The translations under genes and the position numbers were made by a program. Shown piece after piece: positions 56,246 through 64,000 of a stretch of DNA of 64,000 bases; position 1 is the first letter of the stretch, and each line of letters opens with the position of its first letter. The DNA comes from Ectobius pallidus. Its lineage: Eukaryota > Arthropoda > Insecta > Blattodea > Ectobiidae. The stretch lies in NCBI GenBank assembly GCA_964059195.1, contig CAXKWD010000001.1:155360532-155424531 (forward strand), written 5' to 3'. The notes beneath the pieces were generated by a model that worked only from the letters and a program-made list of their open reading frames with translations, ran no database searches and was not told the DNA's origin.

Positions 56246-58610
56246 TCGATTCATGGTTTGGTAGATTCATAGTAGGCCATGATCTCGCAGCTGTTAGTTT
56301 TGTTTTTATACAACAAAGCACGTAAGTAATTATTAATTGTATAATCCGTTACATTTTTATTCGTGGAATAGTCTTAATAAATCCAACTCTCGTGGGATTA
56401 CCTATGATAAAAAATTATTGTGATAGCCTACTTCATCTCAATTCAAGAGTTGTGTTAATATGACTGAATTCAGTTTGCAGTTGCACTGAATAGAAACATT
56501 GGTAGAATTTACAATACAATCAATAAAGAAATAAATATTTATAAGGTATTGTTTTATATGTATGTTACGTGCAAAATACCTATACGTAAATTACTAGCCC
56601 AACCCTGAATGAAATATGCATAGGAGTTGGCATCAGTACTGGGTACTGGGTACTACAGAGGACAGGGGCCAAAAGTCAATTTATATGCAGTTTGGAGACA
56701 AATCTCACAAGAACGTAAGCATCAAGGTCTTAGTAGTAATGAGATTTGTGGTAAAATATTACTCAGAAAGCAATAAATCTCCTCTTTTTAGAAAAAATCA
56801 GTAAGATAGTGGTTACATCTTAGTGGATGGTCAGAGCCCATTAACTGTATTCTGAGAAGTGCAATCACACTCCACGTTTTTCCTTCTCACTCATTTGTCA
56901 TTATGTGAATAATTATGTGCGGACTTTTCAATCAATAGCGACCCGACCTAAAATATCGACCGAGAAGAGCTTCCCAGAAAACGTTCATAGTTTTAATACT
57001 CTCTCTAGATGTAGATTTCAGCTATACGCAGTTCCATTTATAAATTATAAATCTGCAAAAAAACTAATAAGCTGAAATGCAAACTTTAAAATAAGATTTT
57101 GTAAGACATTATTTTTCCTCTTGGTGATATGCCTTTATTTGTATTAGTTGAACTGGGGAAAATAATGGGATATTGTGTTAATATTTTAATTTTTTATTAT
57201 TATCCAACACTAGTGTATCTAATATTGTAGGAGAAAAATTCCTCTGACACTGGAACTTGAGATAAAAGATATGATTTATTGATGAGTATTGCTGGTTATG
57301 AACCTGCAAGTAAAAGCTCAATACCTTCTTGGACCTTTTTGAAGCAGGGGTGTCGGCAAAGGGATACACTCAGTCGTATAGTGCTCTCATTTTCATAGTC
57401 CTCACTCGGCATGTCAAACGTCGGCAATTCCTTTTGTGGTTCGCCGGATTACATTATTGTTTATTGAGGGTAAACAGTAGTTTGCACTCTCATATCCAAG
57501 CAGGTGGAAGACTCTGTTGCCAAGTCAATCTAATAACAATAGTAATATTATACAACATTTTGGAGTTTCCTTGATTCTCATTTCCGACTGAGACGCGACA
57601 ACACTTCAACACGCGGCTATTAACGAGTGTGTCCTTCTTGCATTAACCAAGCAACACTTCAAAGACAGGACAGCTGGGGACGATGATAGCGAGACGACTA
57701 TAAGAATAACTGAGGACTTACTTTAATAAAGAAGCTCCGGTTAAGGAAATTATCGTAACCGGCCGCAGTAATTTGCCGAACACAATTAGTCAGAGGTAGA
57801 TGGTACAGCCTTCTCATAGTTGGCCTTTTTCCTGCCAGGGATATCGCTACGGAGTTTTAGAGTAGTTGAGACTGACAGTTATAAGGTAAGAGCAAGCAAC
57901 CAAGGCGTTTCGGTCCAAGTCTGCTAAACTTGGACAAGAAAGTACTTTCCATGACCTATATTTTGAGCTAAAGACAAATATTTTTCTTAAAATATTTGTT
58001 TGAGCTCACAGGATATTGGCTATGTCCTATACAATCGTAAATGATTTTTTTTTCACATTCATAATCTAACGTTATTTACTCTTAACGCTGAAATAATTTA
58101 GGAATATAGTTTCGATTTTTCCAGAGGAGATGCCTGATGACATTCGTAAATATTTCTTCTTTATCTTTATTACATACGTCTGAAAAATTAAAAGAAAAAT
58201 CTCCATGCAAGATCAAGCCATTAATCACACCCTGCAAAAAAGAACATGAATGACTGTTCAAAGAATATAAAACAATTGAAAAATAATAACCAAAGAAAAT
58301 TATGCCATTGAAGTCATGGAATATTATACAGCTGGAGAAAATGTTGTAGCCATTCACGTATATAGTTGTGTATAAAGCCTTATCGTTATTAACATAATGA
58401 TATCCGTCATACTCCCTTCAAAGCAGACAAGTGACAACCGACAGGAAAATAGACATCTGACGGCGCGAGGCCGTATCGGATTCGATCCGCCTTTTACTTA
58501 AGCAATAAAATAAACATTGTAACAGGTATGGAGGAGAATGGTTGTCAATAAAGAGACAGTAAATACAACATAGACACATCATAACAAAGGATAGACCAAT
58601 TATATTGTAT
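56246..58610. other. Spacer, nothing certain
   Basis: No gene. At 57346 CAGGGGTGTCGGCAAAG looks like a hAT terminal sequence, but no matching right end was found in the window. Confidence 0.45.
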
Positions 58611-58692
58611 TTATTATTATTTTATTATTATTATTACTATTAATTATAAATTACCATACGATACAATATCATACTATTACTAGTCCAAATAT

Positions 58693-59000
58693 GGGGACGT
58701 CGTAGCGTAGTGGTTGAGGCGCTGCGCTACAAACCGGAAGGTCGCGGGTTCGATTCCCGATGAGGTGGTTGGAGTTTTGCAATTGATCTAAACCTTCTGT
58801 TGACACTATGGCCCTGGGGTCGACTCAGCCTCTGACAGAAATGAGTACCAGGAGCAATCCTGGGGGTAAAGGCGGCCGGTGCGTAAGGCTGACAACCTTA
58901 CCACCTTCACGTGCCCAATGTCCAAAAATCTGGGAGCCTCAACCTCCTGGAACCCTCTGGGCCTCCATGGCCTGTATAGGGATCACTTTACTCTACTTTT
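58693..59000 (+). mobile_element. tRNA-derived SINE, family S2, intact, with 16-bp target duplication
   Basis: The perfect 16-mer TTACTAGTCCAAATAT lies at 58677-58692 and 59001-59016. The 308-bp element starts GGGGACGTCGTAGCGTAGTG (A box region), has a canonical B box (GCGGGTTCGATTCCC) and ends GGGATCACTTTACTCTACTT. Identical long target duplications and intact boxes make this the youngest SINE in the window and a good reference for the family (other copies at 21393, 24579 and, diverged, 63000). An (ATT)n tract precedes it at about 58611-58645. Confidence 0.93.
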
Positions 59001-59126
59001 TTACTAGTCCAAATATAATGGTCTTTAGAATGTACTTTTCTTAAGGTAGGATGTAGCTGAGTATGACATCGGATCACCAGACATCGGCTCTTAAGTTATT
59101 TGTGTTATTATTATTATTATTAAGTT

Positions 59127-59194
59127 ATTATTATCATTAAGTTATTATCGACTACCTGGGTGTTATTACTAAGTTATTATCGACTACCTGGGTG
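59127..59194. repeat. 32-bp tandem duplication over the head of a SINE
   Basis: AAGTTATTATCGACTACCTG, continuing GGTG, occurs twice 32 bp apart, so the first bases of the S1-like SINE at 59182 are doubled. Confidence 0.85.
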
Positions 59195-59415
59195 ATCTAG
59201 TGGTTAAGCGAAACTTACTATGGATCCGCAGATCTGGGTCATCCTCTTCGGATTCTTCAGAGGTATGTACTATAAGTCTGAGGGCAATTGAGGACTATTG
59301 GGGAGCTACTTGATTTAAAAAAAAAATGTTGCGGCTCAGTTCAACAAAGTTACCAATAATGGCCGGGGGTGCAGACCACAATATCCAATTCTATAACCTG
59401 CCAATAATGTAGAAA
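59182..59415 (+). mobile_element. SINE related to family S1, diverged
   Basis: The head GGGTGATCTAGTGGTTAAGC is a clear A box. The B box is eroded (CTGGGTCATCCTC). The body shares GGGGAGCTACTTGAT and the CCATTATTGG region with S1. It is older than the S2 copy 180 bp upstream. Confidence 0.65.
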
Positions 59416-61802
59416 GACGGAGTTGGATGACGCACTTTAGCTATGTCCAGGTTAACAGAAGCATCCATGAGGGTAAAAGAGTCTTGCATAATTTATGTCA
59501 GTCTTAATTGGACGACATTCTGCAGAAAGGAACCAACCCACATGATTTTTAAGCTAAAAAACAGGCATTTAAAGTTAAATAAAAATCCACCTGGATCTTT
59601 TCAGTGTGTTTTTGTTTGCTTTATAGATGGTATATAAATGGATGAAGAAGGTTGGTTAGTTTGCACAACGTAAATATATAGTTCAGTAGCAAAAATTTAG
59701 CATCTATTCCGTTCTTTTCTCCAGATTGCCATCGAAATAAATCATTTTCTCAAGAAGGAATTTAACCTCTTCAGTATTTAACTTACATACTCATATAAGT
59801 ATTCGAGTAAAATCATCAGCGGATTATTAGTTTGAATTCAACGCGAAGGTTTTCTGAAAAATATCTGATTTCCATGAATGGCAATAAAAAATGCTTCATA
59901 TTTAAGTCCTAATAATTATTTTATTAAATTAATAATTATGCTTTTATAAAACATTTTATGGTGACGAATTTATACGTCAGTAGCAGTGAAAATATTAGAT
60001 CTCAAACATTAGAGCAGCATACAGTCACATGAGGACTGTCACATGCCGAGAACTCGCCATAAGGTTCCTGTACAGCACGAGAAAAATGGAGTTTAATATA
60101 CGTGTACATATATGTTTGCTTGTGTGTGTGTGTGTTTGTGTGTATGTGTGTAGACTAAGATAAGTGTTTTACTGAAAAATATTTTTAAAATATCTGAAAC
60201 CTAAATTTAATAATAGCCTTTTTAAATTTAATAATAGCCCTTTTCCAGTATACTTAAAGTTTAATATTTTTTCTCTCATAGCGAGACGCAGTGGAAGCAA
60301 AACTAATTTTACATTTTGCACTATTTGTAAGGTAAGCATGTTTTGTTTTATTTACCGATATGGTTAATCAGTTAACCTTTTCACTGCTTCTGACGTATAA
60401 ATTAGCCATATAAGTATTTTATAAAGGCAGAGACATAATATTAATAAAATATTGTTTTCTGAAAAATGTGAGGATTTTTTAAATTTTTCTATCATTGATT
60501 CTAGCCCTTTTACTAAAATTGTCCTCATGGATTCTAAGCTTAGAGCCCACTGATGATTGCTTATGGAAATATACACATTTAGCTCTGAAAGGGTTAATAA
60601 ATTTTCCTATGTACGCCGTCCTCTGTAGTCAATACGAAACATTACATCGTAATAATGAATAATTCATTTTTGGCCGCAAAAAAATATTTGCTCATGTTGG
60701 GCAGCAACAATTCAAAATGTTGCAACCACTGCTTAATCGTTCACCAAAGTACTTAATAAGAATCGCATTCGGTTTAATTAAATTTTGCACATGAATGGGT
60801 CACCTAGGTAAATTATGTTGCGACTATGTTCAATCTTGAACGATTCACAAGCTTATGTGGAATTCAATGTAATTTGTTCCAAATAAGTTATTTCAGAACC
60901 TAATCTGATGGATCTTAGAAAATATGTAGCTTTAGTAAATGGAATATAAAATCCATACAATGAACTGAAATATTTCAAATAGAATGATCCAAAAACTGAA
61001 AAAAAAATCCCTCCATAAGATATATACAGTAATTAATTGTGTTATCTTTCACCTCAGGGCTACTTTCATTGTCATATAATGTAATTTATTAAATTAATTT
61101 TCGTTGCATGTTTTACTGTTATAATTCAATTAATGTAAATAAAGTTGCAAACTTAATCAATGTGAAATTTATTATAAAAAACCTATTTCACGAAATATTC
61201 AACGAAGCAGAGCAAGTTAAAATAGAAATCAGCGTTTTATTCCGCCCAAAAATCATGTTTCTCGTAATAACAAATTTTCTTCAATAATTGCTTGCCCGAC
61301 CGGTATAATAAACAACCATATTATACAGTATTGAAGATCTGTGATACGTTATTCATTTCTAAATATAAAAAAGCAGAAAAGAACACACGCCATTGTCCTC
61401 TCTTCAAACTAAGTGTATACACTAGTCCAATTTCAAATGTAGACGCTTATTTTGCCTCTCTTCAATCCTATGTGGTTTTTATTTAACTGCAAGCTTCTAT
61501 GCTTTAAAGTTTCCTCAAAGATTTTCATAGGATACATAAAAGTGAAGACCGCATGAAACGGTCAGTAGAGAAGGGACACATCTTCGATTTTTCATAAACA
61601 TTGAAACAGTATGTATGCATTGTAGCGTTCCATGTATCTGTAAAACAAGCTTATGACTAGTGGCCGTACTAAATTTTAAACAATACGCCAATATATTAAA
61701 ATATTTGAAGCTTTAGACTATTGGTCATTACATTAATTAAATGTAACAATTTCTTTTTTGTTAATTTTAATGTTAATGTTTTAATGTTGGGTAATTAAAT
61801 CA
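59416..61802. other. AT-rich spacer with a (TG)n microsatellite
   Basis: (TG)n at about 60120-60151. No gene; the frames at 60364-60576 and 61292-61486 show no family features. Confidence 0.5.
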
Positions 61803-62046
61803 CGGAGGATGAAATGGGCTGGACATGTTGCCCGCATGAGGGAGGAAAGATATATCTAAAAAGTTTTGACTGGGAAACCCGAAGGGAAAAGACCACCTGG
61901 AAGACCTAGACGTAGGTGGGAGGACAATATTACGATAGACTTAAAGGGAAGTAGGATTTGCGAATGATGATTGGAAAGAATTAGCACAGAATAGCGTTAA
62001 ATGGCGGACTCAGGTAAGCGCGGCAATGGACCTTCGGGTTCCATAA
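61803..62046 (+). pseudogene. LINE (RTE-like endonuclease/reverse transcriptase) C-terminus
   Basis: The frame reads RRMKWAGHVARMREERYI, a stop, then KVLTGKPEGKRPPGRPRRRW and EDNITIDLKG. After a one-base shift it reads DDWKELAQNSVKWRTQVSAA, then MDLRVP and a stop. R-R-x-x-W-A-G-H-V-A-R-M ... G-x-P-x-G-K-R-P-x-G-R-P-R-x-R-W ... W-x-x-L-A-Q-x-x-x-x-W-R is the very common C-terminus of insect endonuclease-reverse transcriptases. One stop and one frameshift make it dead. The polymerase domain is absent, so the copy is strongly 5'-truncated. Confidence 0.88.
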
Positions 62047-62655
62047 ATTAGATAATATTCCTTTAGCTTGCTGAGGAATTGTCTATTGCCTAGAGGTAAT
62101 CAAAGAGGAAATAATTAATTATTTTAAATGTATTACAAGTGAATTAAAAAACCTATAGAATCGCACAAAATCTAATCACAGCTCAACTCGACATGCACAT
62201 ACTGGATTGAACCCAGAACATTAGCAAAAACTAAAGATGCATGTTAAGTCATAATATCGTGATTTCATTACATCCTAACAAGTATGAGTAATAAATACTG
62301 AGATAAAAAATAGTATTTTTTTAAGAGCACTATCATAGATACAGTTTTTGTTTAGGATCAGGAAAATAGAAGAGTGCAAATTCCGTTTGAATTCTTTCAT
62401 ACAGCTCCTGTTTAAAAATCATGCATCGCTATATTCCCATGAAGAAAATTTAGTTTTAAAATTAATAATTGTTCATGGTACATTATAAAATCTTTATAAA
62501 TAACTTTTACAATAATCTGTGAAGACAGGTTGTTCTCTGCAAAATATAAATATAATACAATTATCGGATATACTATTACCGGTATTTCATTTAATAGTTT
62601 TCTCTAAAATATCTATTATTTAAAAAAAAAACTGTTTTATTCATCCTCTAGTGTA
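62047..62655. other. AT-rich spacer
   Basis: Part of the first 100 bp may be LINE 3' untranslated sequence. Nothing else seen. Confidence 0.45.
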
Positions 62656-62704
62656 AGTAAAGTAAAGTAAAGTAAAGTATAATAATAATAATAATAATAA
62701 TAAT
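62656..62704. repeat. (AAAGT)n followed by (TAA)n
   Basis: Four to five AAAGT units, then about eight TAA units. The latter is the tail of the minus-strand LINE end that follows. Confidence 0.9.
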
Positions 62705-62790
62705 GTTTTATTTTGCCTGGCAGAGTTAAGGCCATAGGGCCTTATCTTCCACTCAACCAGGATAAAGACAAAATACATTAAAAGGAATTT
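62680..62790 (-). mobile_element. LINE 3' untranslated end, minus strand
   Basis: On the minus strand CTGGTTGAGTGGAAGATAAG, GCCCTATGGCCTTAACTCTG, CCAGGCAAAATAAAACATTA and then an ATT tail form the classic 3' end of an insect non-LTR element (GAGTGGAAGA-AAGGCC-TATGGCCTTAA-TC-GCCAG). No coding part remains. Confidence 0.7.
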
Positions 62791-62999
62791 ACAAAAAACA
62801 AATACAATAGATATCATACATAATACAAAATGTTAAAAATAAAATAATAATACAATATTGAAGTACCTATATTAAAACATAAGACAAAAATGCGTCCAAT
62901 AATATGCCGAGAAAACAAATTGAATTAAAGAATTATATTATAATATAGTATAGTAGGCCTACTCCAGATATTGTCATTAGAGTCCCATAGTGTTCATTG
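62791..62999. other. Spacer
   Basis: Nothing recognisable. Confidence 0.4.
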
Positions 63000-63250
63000 A
63001 GTCGCCAACATTTTTAGCCAATCGGCACGAGTAGGTGGTAGGAGCTCAGCCAATATGCACCAGCCTCCTTCATCCCCCCCCCCCCAGAATTGCTTCTTGC
63101 GCTCATTTGCTAGAGGCTGAGTTTACCCTAGTGTCATAGTGCAACCAGAAGAATAGGCCAACAGAAATAGTCCCAATGATCTCATCGGGGATCGAACCCA
63201 CGACTTCCATTATGCAGTGCAGTTCTCGATCAACTGGTCTACAGCCTATT
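63000..63250 (-). mobile_element. SINE, S2-like, diverged
   Basis: Minus-strand B box (GTGGGTTCGATCCCC near 63193). The body shares GGCCTATTCTTCTGGTTGCA-like text and TAGAGGCTGAGTTTACCCTA with the S2 family. A 12-base C run at about 63076 interrupts it. Confidence 0.65.
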
Positions 63251-63834
63251 CTCGCAGATGTTTAAGACCGATAATCACTTTTCGATGTTATAAGAAGTTA
63301 GTTAATAAACCGGAAGAATTTTCTCAATATAAATTTTCAAAACGGGAACTTATGCTTTTTGAGATTGGCAATTAAAAGGATAACGTCAAAATATACCTAA
63401 AGTAACTTCGGTCCATTACTTCAAGTAAGTCAAAAAGCGTGGGTGAAATTTATCTTTCAGTCTTGTGTCGTTTTAGTCACCGTATTTTCGCGGTCGAACT
63501 AGGATCAAGGGCGAAATTATAGAATATTTTATTACTGCAAGTATTGTCTTGCCTTATTACAAAATTTAAGTCCGTTTAATATATTTTAAATTATTCACTA
63601 TAGAAAATAGTTATCAAATTTAGGTTTTTTCTTAAAATTTATTAGATGGACAAAATAGATTTCAGGTTGTTAATTACCGTACCTGATCAGGCCTACTTAT
63701 ATTTTTCTAAAGTAGAAATATAGGTTATCGAACGTTTCCTCCTGAAGAGATATTAAAGGGCAGTGGATTAAAAAAAAGTTATAGAATTTTGTACAGGTGT
63801 ATGTTTGCGACTTGTCTGCTTTATGAAGGCGGGA
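63251..63834. other. AT-rich spacer
   Basis: Nothing recognisable. Confidence 0.5.
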
Positions 63835-64000
63835 ATTGACGCTAGGAACCTACAGAATGATGTAGCCGGTGTAACGTTGTGACGAAGGAGGCAGCGTCAT
63901 ACGGCGACGTCACAGACACAATTCACACGACACTAGTGCACAGCGCACGAGTCCATACACCACTGACACAACTACCAGCGTCGTCGCCTGAACCACTACG
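63835..64000. promoter_or_regulatory. CpG-rich block at the window edge, possible promoter or first exon
   Basis: Base composition changes abruptly to GC- and CpG-rich (ACGGCGACGTCACAGAC, GCGTCGTCGCCTGAACC). GACGTCAC at 63906-63913 is a CRE-like site. The block runs off the window, so no gene can be tied to it. A further SINE or transposon is an alternative. Confidence 0.3.

Noticed and set aside
57346..57362. hAT left end (CAGGGGTGTCGGCAAAG)
   Set aside because: No matching right end or 8-bp target duplication could be found downstream.

Overview
This is eukaryotic nuclear DNA: AT-rich, with no long open reading frame, no operon structure, and dense transposon fossils, microsatellites and tRNA-derived SINEs. 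The transposon set (mariner, hAT, PIF/Harbinger-like and Tc1-like miniature elements, insect-type LINE tails, several SINE families) and the abundance of the motif AGGCCT in a TAGGCCTA-like context suggest an insect with a large genome. A cockroach or termite relative is my best guess, but it rests on memory of repeat style, not on a diagnostic gene. No host gene could be identified with confidence. The window is probably intergenic or lies inside a very long intron.

Layout. 1-5 kb: a tRNA-derived SINE and a complete non-autonomous hAT element (3443-4288) with perfect 8-bp target duplications. 5-6.3 kb: a Harbinger-like element with 29-bp imperfect terminal repeats and a decayed Myb/SANT-like reading frame. 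7-15 kb: mostly unannotatable AT-rich DNA with one strong hairpin and a 352-bp diverged tandem duplication. 12.9-25 kb: a SINE-rich stretch with several families in both orientations, two of them with target duplications. 25.3-25.8 kb: the remains of a hAT transposase. 26.7-29.1 kb and 42.6-46.2 kb: two related composite loci built from the same two unclassified repeats (called P and X here), (TAA)n tracts and a mariner fossil. 33.9-34.7 kb: a Tc1/mariner-type miniature element. 35.3-40.1 kb: a 4.76-kb minisatellite of about 45-bp monomers (roughly 105 copies) with alternating monomer types and higher-order structure. 40.4-41.5 kb: a complete hAT miniature element followed by a LINE 3' end. 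47-55 kb: another hAT element, a mariner fossil and two further miniature elements. 55-64 kb: more SINEs, two LINE 3' ends and, at the extreme right, a CpG-rich block that may be the edge of a promoter or first exon.

The genes do not work together as a pathway; what the window records is transposon activity and decay. The points most worth a second look are: (1) the P/X composite loci, where X appears to sit in (TAA)n tracts inside P and where a 455-bp miniature element is dated by an empty site in the sister copy; (2) the large minisatellite, whose monomers carry a palindromic homeodomain-type site more than 20 times; (3) eight copies of the 9-mer ATGCGCAGT spread over unrelated elements; (4) a short coding-like exon with a perfect splice donor at 32728-32797.
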